A program made the position numbers and the translations under genes. Positions 9,040 through 17,873 of a DNA stretch of 40,894 bases are shown piece after piece. Under the pieces are notes generated by a model. It was not told the origin of the DNA and searched no databases. It saw only the letters and a list, made by a program, of their open reading frames with translations. The stretch comes from Thermoplasmata archaeon. Lineage in GTDB: Archaea; Thermoplasmatota; Thermoplasmata; Thermoplasmatales; Thermoplasmataceae. The stretch is taken from assembly GCA_021794355.1 (NCBI GenBank), contig JAJYRA010000061.1:1-40894 (forward strand), in the 5' to 3' direction. Positions within the stretch are counted from its first letter, which is position 1, and the number at the start of each line of letters is the position of its first letter.

Positions 9040-9872
9040 CTATACTCCCTCCTTAACATTGTTACTCCGTAGGCAATAAGAATGGAGGTGAAAGAATAGA
9101 ACAGGAGAATGGATGAAATGAAAAGAATTGTGTTTTCAGGCAGGGGAGATAGGGAGAAGGAATAGGTCAGGAAATATGGGTCTGAATTTAAGAATATCCC
9201 GTATAGAACCCTGTCAGCATTGGTTTTTATGAAAATTGCAGGTATTATTCCAGCATCTGTTCCGACCAGGGAAAATATATTGAAAATCACCAGATATACA
9301 ATGAGAAAAGCAATGGCCGAATGCCCGGAATTCTTGAAGAAAGTGCTTATGGCCACAGCCATGGTCACATCAGAAAACGTAACAAGTAATAAAAGAAGGA
9401 CATAAAAAACAAAGGTATCGTCAGGCATTCTCCTGAAATAAATCGCAACGGAAAAGAACTGGAATCCCACTATGATCAGCGTGGAAAGGAAGGAAAGGAT
9501 GGTTGCTCCCATAACCCTTGATAAAACAAACTGAAATCGAGTGATGGGGAGGGAGTACAGGTTATAAATGGTACCCCTCTCATATTCATAGGGTATGGCA
9601 GTTGATCCAAAGAAAGCTGCGGAAAGTATGGGTATATAGATAAGAATGTTTGCCCATTGAAAATTATAAACTCTTTCCCTTAGAAAGGTAGGAAGCTCGA
9701 TCTGTTTGATATTGCCAGGAACAAAACTTTTTAAAAGTGTACCGGAAGAGGACATCACAAGAAGTATGAGTATGGATATGAACACATTCAATAATGCCAT
9801 AAATACAAAAGATCTTGATCTGAAGCTATAAACAAGATAATATTTTATCAATCTGAGGAACCTGTATATCAA
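9036..9872 (-). CDS. ABC-2 type permease subunit
   Basis: 278 residues with six predicted membrane helices: about 20-42, 92-112, 127-150, 158-180, 183-205 and 247-270. The large exterior loop comes between the first two helices and the segment YEYERGTIYNLYSLPITR follows helix 2. This is the typical ABC-2 permease layout (acidic YE.E.GT...L..PI.R). Start and stop overlap both neighbours by 4 bp (ATGA-type), so three genes form one operon. It exports an unknown compound or acts in antimicrobial or lipid export. Two copies would pair with two ATPases. Confidence 0.88.
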   Translation of the reverse strand: MIYRFLRLIKYYLVYSFRSRSFVFMALLNVFISILILLVMSSSGTLLKSFVPGNIKQIELPTFLRERVYNFQWANILIYIPILSAAFFGSTAIPYEYERGTIYNLYSLPITRFQFVLSRVMGATILSFLSTLIIVGFQFFSVAIYFRRMPDDTFVFYVLLLLLVTFSDVTMAVAISTFFKNSGHSAIAFLIVYLVIFNIFSLVGTDAGIIPAIFIKTNADRVLYGIFLNSDPYFLTYSFSLSPLPENTILFISSILLFYSFTSILIAYGVTMLRREYR

Positions 9873-10678
9873 AGGGTTACACCACCTTCCATGAGAATCA
9901 TTTTCAGGAGATTATATTGCAGGAATAGAAAATTATTACTTGCTGAAGTTACTATGATTACCTTATCAAAAACCGGCAGAATCACGTATCCATTTCCAAG
10001 GATATATTGAAGCGATAATGCGAGATCCACTGCCAGTCCAATATTCTTCATTGTGATCACTGATGTTAATATGGATCCAGAGGCGTTGCCGGAGATCATT
10101 TTCACACTGCTTGAATTTACGCTGTAGGCGAAAGATATCTTATCAGACATATTCAGGTCAGATAGTAGTTTATCACTCCCTCTGTAAAATGAAGAGTTGA
10201 GGGAGCAGATCACACCACCCATGCTCCCGACCACCATAACTCCAGGCACCGGTGATGAAAAGATAATGTCATTGGAACTTATACCAATATTTCCCAATAT
10301 CAACCTGTCAAGACCTGAGATTTCACTTTTATTATTGATGGTTATGGAAATTTTAAAAATTGGGATTCCCCGATAGCAATCAACGCTCTGGAGAGAAAAG
10401 GTTGAATTGACCTTAACGATCGGAGGTACTATAATAGCCTGAGATACCTGTTTTGAATAAAATATGGCTCCAGATTGAGAATGCGTATGGAAGAGAAAAA
10501 TGTCCATGTTAGCATTGTTCATGTATGAAATGGCAACGGAATTCTTAGGGATGAAGGAAAGGTCGTTCGCTTTAATATCAACTTTATTGCCAGTCCCATA
10601 AACTAGAGTTACAGACGCACCTATGAGCATGAGAAGAATGAGAATCGGAATGAATCTGGAAAAAGACCTCACAATCAT
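9869..10678 (-). CDS. Secreted/anchored accessory protein of the ABC operon
   Basis: 269 residues, not recognised. One N-terminal hydrophobic helix (RFIPILILLMLIGASVTLVYG, about 8-28) targets the rest outside the membrane. The exterior domain is rich in beta-strand pattern and NxS/T sites (NKSEIS, NSSFYR, NASGS) and ends in a hydrophobic stretch. First gene of the three-gene ABC operon; its stop overlaps the permease start. A TATA-like AATATTTATC lies about 20-30 bp upstream of the ATG. A likely role is as exterior partner of the permease, but this is inference from the operon. Confidence 0.7.
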   Translation of the reverse strand: MIVRSFSRFIPILILLMLIGASVTLVYGTGNKVDIKANDLSFIPKNSVAISYMNNANMDIFLFHTHSQSGAIFYSKQVSQAIIVPPIVKVNSTFSLQSVDCYRGIPIFKISITINNKSEISGLDRLILGNIGISSNDIIFSSPVPGVMVVGSMGGVICSLNSSFYRGSDKLLSDLNMSDKISFAYSVNSSSVKMISGNASGSILTSVITMKNIGLAVDLALSLQYILGNGYVILPVFDKVIIVTSASNNFLFLQYNLLKMILMEGGVTL

Positions 10679-11145
10679 TCCATGTTAGTTCAATAGATAA
10701 ATATTGTGTAAAAATTAAATTGGTTAGATTTTATTGAAGTTTTGAAAAGTGAACAAAGGATATTTTCATTGAATCCTTGGAATGGATGATTTTTACCCCG
10801 TTTAATCATATTTTAAACCATTCAATGATCCGAAATCCAATTGATTTTAACTCCAGATATTGTTCCTGTATCTCCCACGGGAAATCTTCTATATCTCTCT
10901 TTACTTCAATTTCGGGATGGCATTTCTAACTGATTCTAGAAGGCATTAGTTAGTATAACTCGTATATCAATTCCCTCATGTCGGGATATTTTCAGTAGAT
11001 TGAAATGTCAGGAAGATATAAGTTACAATTCCAAGATTAACAGGTGTCCCTGCTATCCACTAACATGATTTAATAAATCCCTATGAAAGCCTAAAAAAGA
11101 ATGAAAATTTAAGAGAAAATTAAAAATTTTTTTGTATCTTAAAAA
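10679..11145. other. 467-bp intergenic region, one weak hairpin
   Basis: No convincing gene. It contains the promoter of the ABC operon at its left end and the 3' trailer of the thermopsin gene at its right end, where the minus-strand transcript would run through T-rich stretches (11095-11145). CTAACTGA at 10926-10933 can pair with TTAGTTAG at 10946-10953 (8 bp, one G-U), a possible terminator or processing hairpin. Confidence 0.5.
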
Positions 11146-14100
11146 TTAAAGTGCTGGTTTCTTTTTATTCACGAAAAAGAATACCGTTGCGCTTCCAACG
11201 GCTAGTCCTCCAATGACTCCTGCTATGATACCGACCCAGGTAAGTGCTGGAGAAACTCCGGGTTTTGCAAAGTTAACTGTCAGGGTAAAGTTCCCAACTA
11301 ACTTGGTCGATCCTGATCTCAGGGATGAAATATAACCTGTTTCGTTTTTGATTGTATAGCTCACCACTGAATTTATGGGCATGGATAGACTGATAGAACT
11401 CTTCCCATTACTGGAATAGTTATGGCCGTTTACGATCACAGTCCAGTTAGTACCTGAAGAAAGTCCAGTTTCATGGAAGGTGACCGCATAGGACACTCCA
11501 ACGAATGAAATACCCTGTATCATGTTTGAAGTTACGTCTACTGTTCCTGTGGATGAGGATGGTGAGAACAGTACTGAAGAATCTGATACGGTATATGAAT
11601 ATGTTCCCTCTGGAATGTTTGTAAATGTTATGGTGCCATTGTCTGAAGACTTTGTCTGTGAATCCATGGTCACCGTCCAGTTGGTTTTCGATGAAAGTCC
11701 TGATTCCTTGAATGTTACACTGTACTGTGGAGATTTTGTGAATGTGAGGGTTTCACTGGTTGATGTGTTAGCAACACTAACAATGCCTGTTAACTTGCCA
11801 TAGCCATAGGAAGAAGCAGTGTAACTGTAAGTTCCAAATGGGAGTATAACATTGTAATATGAAGATGTTGTCGTATAGGTTGTCCCATTTACATTGAGTG
11901 TCCAGGTGGTATTGGTCGGGAGACCACTTTCTGTGAAATTCACGGAATATAGATACTGATTGGTGCTCTGTGTTGAAACATCTCCGTATTTTATCAGAGA
12001 ACTGGAAGCAGGGGAGTTAATACTGATAAACCTGTTATGACCTATAACGTTATTACCACCATAGACTATGAGAGAGCTTCCAGCCCCTATATGATTGAGC
12101 CCCAAACTAACATCCTTCGATTCGAAAGTGTTGTACTGAACTATGTTGTTACCGTATTCAATAACTAGGCTGGATGGTGAATTGCCTCCATTTGTGTAAA
12201 ATAAGCTCTTTTCCACAGAATTCTGCCCCCCATTGAATGTTACGCTGTTCAGGTTTGGAAATGGAGTGTTCCTGGCAAACGTATTAAATGAATCTATGGC
12301 TGCAAAGGTATCCCTTGAGAATGTGTTCTTTCCAGAGAAGGTTATAATGAATGTTAAGGAAGGAACTCCACTGGGTAGGTTCAGAGAACTAGGAATAGTT
12401 TCAATTAAATTTCCAGTGAATACATTGCTAGAATCTATGGATTCGTACTCAAATCCTTCAAAGGATGAACCAGTCATGGTGAAATTTCCATACTCTGATA
12501 TTATTCTTGAACCAATGATGGCTGTTCCAGTTATGCTTACTGTCCCCTTGTCATTTGTGATACAAAGTCCTATTCCTGAACCTCCCGTTACTGATACCAC
12601 TGATTGAATAGCACTGAGTGGGCTGCGGAAGAAACTAACCCCGTACATGTTCACCATGCTCTCATCAGCAAGAATGGTAGTACAATTAAGATAAGAGCCC
12701 ATAAATGAAAGGTCAGAACCTATGGATTGTGTTGTAAGGCAACAATAGGTACCTTCCTGATTGCTTACGGTTGATTGATATAATATTTCTTGTGAGCAGC
12801 AGAAATTGTCGTTTGTTCCATTCATGGTTGAATATACGGATAAGATCTGGACACCGCAGCATTCATTGTTATCAACACTATTTACATAAGATGAAATGGA
12901 TTCTATTGAACCAGAACAAATTATGTTGCCACGCCCATTTACTACACCGGTAGTTATAATCTGGTTATCTGAGATAAAAGTGTTGCCTATCATATTTACT
13001 GTACCATCCACCTCCGTTAAATTCGTATCCGTGACTATATTATTTGCCAAGATCACGCTTCCACAATACATTGCAAATTCACCGTATTGAGTAATACCAT
13101 TCCTAGCCGTGAGTCCAGCATTTATATGATTTGAAGATAAAGTGATATCTGTGGAATTTACTGATACGAAGGGTGTAAAAGAATTTATATCAGCAAAACT
13201 CACGAAATCACTTGATGAATCCCAGAACATGATCTCTCCCACGATAAATCCTACTTCCACTGGAAGGACTGCTCCAGAGATTCTCATGCCAATCACTGAA
13301 AAGTTTTGTGATTTGTAGATAACCAAGGGCATTGTGTCGTTGAATAGAGGAATCATGTTATAGGAAAGGCGTACGGTTGGCTGGGTCTGGTAAGTTAAAT
13401 TGGTTTGTACATTCATTGTTGTCCTGTGCAGGAACAGTCCCATAAATACAGGGAATGAAAAATCACTTATCTGACCAAAAACTGGGTCCACATGCTCCAT
13501 TCCATCCAGAATGTAGGGGGATAGAACTGTGCCTTTTCCAGAGCCGGAAATGTTTGCCAATTGTGCATTGTTCATGGCGTATAGTGGTGTATATCCAGTG
13601 TAAGATTGATTGTATACAAGGGAAATTGTACCAAGGTTCACATCATTTCCAGATTTTCCGGAAATGCTTATGGTATAATTGGGTGCATAGTTGTCCAGTA
13701 ATACCTGTCCGCTGTATGTTCCTGGAGTAAGGAAGAATTTGAAGCTACCACTTATCATCAGTGGAGACCACTGGGCTGTGAGATTATTCACCATAGTTCC
13801 GGTATTCAGGAACAGGAATGCGTTTGATGGGGATATGGAACCCGTAACTTTAATATCACCTGCTTTTGCTGAACTCTGAATACCCCACATACCCTGAAGT
13901 ATGCTTGGTCCAGTATTTATTTGTGCAACATCTTTAGCAGTCCAGTAAATGGATTCACCAGATGAGGTTTCCCCAGTATCGGTACCGAAGTTGAAAGCGG
14001 ATGGCACATTCATATAACTTGAGGTGGTTGCGTTGAAATATTTCAATGTCATATTTGCATTGATGTTGTTTATATCTGTGGTACTGCCTCCCCCTGGACC

Positions 14101-15111
14101 TCCAATCATCATTTCTGCATCATAGAGCAGGTAACCGGTTGGGGTTATTTGGGAACCACTCACGAGAAAATTTGCCTGTGGTGTTGTGAATCCTGATGGT
14201 GTTCCATATGTTGAATTGAAAATAACACGATCGTAAGTGCCGTTTTTATGCAGTGTTGGAATTGAATAATTGAAGAATACGGCATTTCTGTTATTAATGA
14301 GAGTTGAATTAATATACAGGTGAACGGTGAACGGTTCATTCACAGAGAAAGTTGGGCCGAGTGCTATATGCACGCCTGGGTATGGTAATACGTTCCCGGA
14401 GGAGGAGTATATGGCGTTTGGACTCAGAATTGTTTTATTGTTTGAGAAATTCCATAGGTTATCCTCAAAACTGAGAGTGTGATGAGTGGTTGAATAAATA
14501 ATCACGTTCTGGGTCCAGAAAGTGTAAGTTGAATTTCCAAACAGGGTAACCTTATTTAACACTGTGTTAAGCTGTATTGAAATGTTTCTTGGGTTATCGT
14601 TAAGAACGTAAAGCGCTGATAGGTTGTTGATTGTGATGGAACCCTCAAAACTACTGGATGACAGATTGTAGGCCTTCAAAACACCACTTTCATTCTTGAC
14701 ACCAAAATCTCCAAGTCCCATTGGGGCTGGAGCGGATTTATATGATGGGTGTACAGTTTTATTTACCATCTTATAGTCTTGTGCGGCTTTGTAATTAGGT
14801 AAAAACAGGTTGTTTGTTAATTTCTTGTTCGTGCTATTCTGTAGATTTCCAATATTATTCTTCAGCGAAGTGGTGTTTGCACTCTTGACTGAAGATTTAG
14901 CAGTACTGTTAAAATTATTGCTATATTGCTGGAACTGACTCGTGTTCCCTGAATTTTTAACATTTCCATGATTTGACGAGGTTGACGTATTTGCAGGAAC
15001 ACCTATTCCATGATTCGGTGTGGCTGTTGTCCCAGTGCCCAATACAGCAATCGAAAAACCAATTACTGACATTAATGCTATCATCAATACCAATATCTTT
15101 TTAATTTTCAT
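11146..15111 (-). CDS. Thermopsin-family (peptidase A5) surface protease with beta-helix region
   Basis: 1321 residues. A signal peptide (about 4-24) and an Asn/Ser-rich stretch lead into a thermopsin-like domain (about 127-405), recognisable by APMGLGDFGV, the FWTQNV and FEDNLWNFS blocks and the glycine-rich IGGPGGGSTTD near 336-346. Thermopsins are acid proteases acting outside the cell. Residues about 600-1040 are short Asn/Gly-rich repeats in the style of a right-handed beta-helix (NosD/pectate-lyase-like), with an unusual row of cysteines. Three ~75-residue repeats follow (each starting Y-x-V-x-F-x-E-[ST]-G-L), then a C-terminal helix (WVGIIAGVIGGLAVGSATVFF) and KKKPAL as membrane anchor. 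Far longer than plain thermopsin (about 340). Likely function: anchored digestion of extracellular protein at low pH. A structural S-layer role is possible. Confidence 0.85.
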   Translation of the reverse strand: MKIKKILVLMIALMSVIGFSIAVLGTGTTATPNHGIGVPANTSTSSNHGNVKNSGNTSQFQQYSNNFNSTAKSSVKSANTTSLKNNIGNLQNSTNKKLTNNLFLPNYKAAQDYKMVNKTVHPSYKSAPAPMGLGDFGVKNESGVLKAYNLSSSSFEGSITINNLSALYVLNDNPRNISIQLNTVLNKVTLFGNSTYTFWTQNVIIYSTTHHTLSFEDNLWNFSNNKTILSPNAIYSSSGNVLPYPGVHIALGPTFSVNEPFTVHLYINSTLINNRNAVFFNYSIPTLHKNGTYDRVIFNSTYGTPSGFTTPQANFLVSGSQITPTGYLLYDAEMMIGGPGGGSTTDINNINANMTLKYFNATTSSYMNVPSAFNFGTDTGETSSGESIYWTAKDVAQINTGPSILQGMWGIQSSAKAGDIKVTGSISPSNAFLFLNTGTMVNNLTAQWSPLMISGSFKFFLTPGTYSGQVLLDNYAPNYTISISGKSGNDVNLGTISLVYNQSYTGYTPLYAMNNAQLANISGSGKGTVLSPYILDGMEHVDPVFGQISDFSFPVFMGLFLHRTTMNVQTNLTYQTQPTVRLSYNMIPLFNDTMPLVIYKSQNFSVIGMRISGAVLPVEVGFIVGEIMFWDSSSDFVSFADINSFTPFVSVNSTDITLSSNHINAGLTARNGITQYGEFAMYCGSVILANNIVTDTNLTEVDGTVNMIGNTFISDNQIITTGVVNGRGNIICSGSIESISSYVNSVDNNECCGVQILSVYSTMNGTNDNFCCSQEILYQSTVSNQEGTYCCLTTQSIGSDLSFMGSYLNCTTILADESMVNMYGVSFFRSPLSAIQSVVSVTGGSGIGLCITNDKGTVSITGTAIIGSRIISEYGNFTMTGSSFEGFEYESIDSSNVFTGNLIETIPSSLNLPSGVPSLTFIITFSGKNTFSRDTFAAIDSFNTFARNTPFPNLNSVTFNGGQNSVEKSLFYTNGGNSPSSLVIEYGNNIVQYNTFESKDVSLGLNHIGAGSSLIVYGGNNVIGHNRFISINSPASSSLIKYGDVSTQSTNQYLYSVNFTESGLPTNTTWTLNVNGTTYTTTSSYYNVILPFGTYSYTASSYGYGKLTGIVSVANTSTSETLTFTKSPQYSVTFKESGLSSKTNWTVTMDSQTKSSDNGTITFTNIPEGTYSYTVSDSSVLFSPSSSTGTVDVTSNMIQGISFVGVSYAVTFHETGLSSGTNWTVIVNGHNYSSNGKSSISLSMPINSVVSYTIKNETGYISSLRSGSTKLVGNFTLTVNFAKPGVSPALTWVGIIAGVIGGLAVGSATVFFFVNKKKPAL

Positions 15112-15131
15112 TGGTTGGCTTAATTTAAATC

Positions 15132-15143
15132 TCTATATAAAAC
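15132..15143 (-). promoter_or_regulatory. TATA box of the thermopsin-like gene
   Basis: On the minus strand TTTTATATAGAG lies 21-32 bp before the ATG at 15111, the usual distance for a leaderless archaeal mRNA. Confidence 0.6.
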
Positions 15144-15276
15144 TACTGGGTCTTAAATAATATGATTAATTTCTCAAATATACTCCAATGTGCATGGAAA
15201 AATTTGAAAATGGCTATTTTAAAGGAATCTAGCAATCCTTAGAAAATTTTAAAAAATGGAGATTTTCTATTTTCTC

Positions 15277-16305
15277 CTAGGATGAACTGTTTACCTTGCT
15301 CTTGGTATTGCTACTCATGAAGGTTGAAAATATAAGTCCATTGAATATTAGTAAGAAAGAGAACGCCAAACTGACTGCCACTGTGGAAGGTGCAGAAATT
15401 CCAAATCCAAATAGGTACTTAAATCCCAGGGAAGAACCAATGTTTGATATTGAACTGAGCGGTAATCCAAGGGCAGCATCAAGAATCATTGCAATTGACA
15501 TGAAAATCGAACCGTACGCCAACCCCTTTCTCGCTGTATCCTTTAACTTTCCTTTCGTAAATATATATCCCAACATGGCAATGATCATTCCAGCTAGGAA
15601 TACAAGAAGAAGTATCCAATGTAAATACCCTGAACTTCTCAATAGACTGTCTTCGACTACCAGAAATATGGCAGAACCCATGGAAATTACAAATGATGCA
15701 TAACCTGCCAATATCATCCCAGTCCTTCTCACAACCATCGGAACCAGAGCCGCAAGGATAAAAAGAATGATAACAGAAGCACCAGCTATGTCAGAACCAT
15801 AAAGACTTGTGAATGATTTTCCTGGGGTCACCTTTGAGGGGGGAGGGGTCACCTTGCTGGATGTATGATCGATAACGTTTACATGAAGGCTCGTTGATGA
15901 TGAAGATGGATCATCACCTGTGGCTGAAAAGCTAAGGGTGTAGGTTCCGTTATTTACCGATGAGGCAACTGATATTGTAGCGGTACCGCTATAAGGAGGG
16001 TCGGCATAGCCCTTAGAGAAGGAAACCGAGATTCCGCTTAAGGAATTGGAACCGATTTTTGTACCCCATGATTTACCTGATGACAGTTTTACATTATAAG
16101 AAACTGTTACAGAACCCCCAGATTTTATTGTAACGCTTGTTTTGTTAAGTGATATGGAAGAAGTACCAATAGAAAATGGACTTGCATCTTTACCAATGGG
16201 GGAATTTGTTGCGTGCACACTTGTGCCGCTTATCATTGACAAAATAAATACTGACATTACAATTAAAACAATTGCACCAAATAGCTGTTTTCTTTTAATT
16301 GTCAT
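15277..16305 (-). CDS. Membrane protein with Ig-like ectodomain and five to six helices
   Basis: 342 residues, family not recognised. A signal peptide (about 8-32, ending near SVHAT) is followed by a beta-sandwich-like domain (about 45-147) with the repeated strand patterns of bacterial/archaeal Ig-like folds (LNKTSVTIKSGGSVTVSYNV; NGTYTLSFSATG). A Pro/Ser/Thr linker (SSKVTPPPSKVTPG) leads to five hydrophobic helices from about 170 to 335. The tail is short and polar. A TATA box sits 16-30 bp upstream. It lies beside the thermopsin gene on the same strand but has its own promoter. Function unknown; a surface sensor or envelope protein is plausible. Confidence 0.7.
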   Translation of the reverse strand: MTIKRKQLFGAIVLIVMSVFILSMISGTSVHATNSPIGKDASPFSIGTSSISLNKTSVTIKSGGSVTVSYNVKLSSGKSWGTKIGSNSLSGISVSFSKGYADPPYSGTATISVASSVNNGTYTLSFSATGDDPSSSSTSLHVNVIDHTSSKVTPPPSKVTPGKSFTSLYGSDIAGASVIILFILAALVPMVVRRTGMILAGYASFVISMGSAIFLVVEDSLLRSSGYLHWILLLVFLAGMIIAMLGYIFTKGKLKDTARKGLAYGSIFMSIAMILDAALGLPLSSISNIGSSLGFKYLFGFGISAPSTVAVSLAFSFLLIFNGLIFSTFMSSNTKSKVNSSS

Positions 16306-16320
16306 TATTAAGAATCAAAA

Positions 16321-16335
16321 TTATTGTATAAATAG
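16321..16335 (-). promoter_or_regulatory. TATA box of the Ig-like membrane protein gene
   Basis: Minus-strand CTATTTATACAATAA lies 16-30 bp before the ATG at 16305. Confidence 0.5.
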
Positions 16336-16604
16336 ATTTGTAACGTAATTTTTTCATAAAAAACATTTAAATAGAACAATGGGGAAAACAATTTTTTCGG
16401 TTCTAGAAAATATTGGTGTTATCCAGTCTTTACAATGCAAGGAAGGGAAATGGATTCTTAAACAAAAAGACAATTAATAACATTTAGGAAAAAGTGAAGA
16501 GACATCATCTTAAGAACATAATAAATGGAAAAGAAAATTCTATTGTTTAGATCCTTTAAGCAGCTCCACAATAAAGAAGGTGCACAGTTTTCTTGAGTTC
16601 CATC

Positions 16605-17873
16605 TCACTCTTTCATAGTTGATTTTGAATTTGAATTAGGATTCCTCGATCTTCGATCCATATAGTTCAGGATAAAAGCTCCTACTAGATAGAGAAAACC
16701 AGATGAACTGAAGAGTGCCAGAAAACCATTATCATAAGTCTGACTGAACAGGAAGATCATGGAACCGTATAGGGTCGGGGAAAGGGCAGAGGCCATGGAT
16801 ATGGAGAGATAGAAAAACGCTATGTATCTTCCGGAATGCCCGTGGGGAGTGAGTTCACCTGCCATGGCAAAGGAAACACTGTAATAAACACCATAGGATG
16901 CACCTATGAACGAACCAAGAATGAGGAATATATAGAAATTGTGAAAGAAAGGGATCATGAATGTTGGAATGGCTGCAACTATGGCAGCTATCTCAAGTAT
17001 CCTCACCCTCCCAAGTCTATGAGAAAAATGACCAACTACTATGGATGAAATTGCGGAAATAGATAATACGGTAATTCCAGCTATTCCCACAAGAAGATCC
17101 GGATTTGATGAATGTAAGACAGTTCGAAAAAAGAAAAGTTCGAAATAAGTAAGACCAGTAATGCCAGAAAATACAAAGAATGAACCTATGGCAAGAAGTG
17201 AAAAATTTGTATTTTCAATCTCTCTGAGAGATTTTTCTCTGGTGGTTTTTGGGGGTACTGTTCTCTGGCTCCGTCTGTCGTGCATTGCTATTACGAAGGC
17301 AGAACCTATTCCCGTTATCGTAATACCTATCATAATGGAATAAATGGATGAATCATACAGACCAGAGCTGAGAAGCGTGGAAGTTATTCCAAACCCCAGG
17401 GCAGAACCCGTGAGGGTGAATAGTCCATTAATTCCAGCTGATGTACCTCTATCTGTTTCATTTCCAATCTCTGCGATTACCGGTTGAATGGATCCCATGG
17501 AAATATTTGAAAATGCCTGAATTGAAACATAACCAGCAATCAGGAAGAGGAGTGATAATTTCGTTGTAGCCTCAAATAAGAGAGATATTACAACGCCTGA
17601 AATACCAACCAACGTTACTATACATCTCATTCCCAGTTTTTTCCTTATGTGATCAACCAGAAATCCGGATCCAAGATTTCCCAGTATTCCAAATGTGTTT
17701 CCGATGGACGCCGTCAATCCAAGAATAAAGGATGCAGATGCCAGGGAAATAAACAGGGATACCTGCGTAGGAAGGATCATCGTTTCATAGGATATCCACA
17801 GATAATTCACTCCAAGGTAGATCAGATTGTAGCCCAACATAAAGGAAAGTGGTTTCCTCCCTTTTTTAATCAT
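16605..17873 (-). CDS. MFS transporter, second of a tandem paralogous pair
   Basis: 422 residues with 12 predicted membrane helices. The N-terminus GYNLIYLGVNYLWISYETMI and the block RGTSAGINGLFTLTG match corresponding stretches of the upstream neighbour (17870-19141), so the two are duplicates. Helix 2-3 loop carries GSGFLVDHIRKKLG, and helix 10 region YYSVSFAMAGELTPHGHSG also has a close match. The sugar/cation symporter-like SLC45/GPH branch is the nearest resemblance. Its start overlaps the neighbour's stop by 4 bp (ATGA), so both are translated from one mRNA. Substrate unknown; uptake of sugars, peptides or acids would suit a heterotrophic acidophile. Confidence 0.85.
   Translation of the reverse strand: MIKKGRKPLSFMLGYNLIYLGVNYLWISYETMILPTQVSLFISLASASFILGLTASIGNTFGILGNLGSGFLVDHIRKKLGMRCIVTLVGISGVVISLLFEATTKLSLLFLIAGYVSIQAFSNISMGSIQPVIAEIGNETDRGTSAGINGLFTLTGSALGFGITSTLLSSGLYDSSIYSIMIGITITGIGSAFVIAMHDRRSQRTVPPKTTREKSLREIENTNFSLLAIGSFFVFSGITGLTYFELFFFRTVLHSSNPDLLVGIAGITVLSISAISSIVVGHFSHRLGRVRILEIAAIVAAIPTFMIPFFHNFYIFLILGSFIGASYGVYYSVSFAMAGELTPHGHSGRYIAFFYLSISMASALSPTLYGSMIFLFSQTYDNGFLALFSSSGFLYLVGAFILNYMDRRSRNPNSNSKSTMKE

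Noticed and set aside
10926-10953. Hairpin in the spacer downstream of the thermopsin gene as a riboswitch or RNA gene
   Set aside because: Only 8 bp with one G-U pair and no surrounding conserved structure; at most a terminator-like hairpin.
15296-15703. Plus-strand ORF of 135 codons opposite the Ig-like membrane protein
   Set aside because: The opposite strand has a signal peptide, Ig-like domain and membrane helices with its own TATA box; this frame is a shadow.
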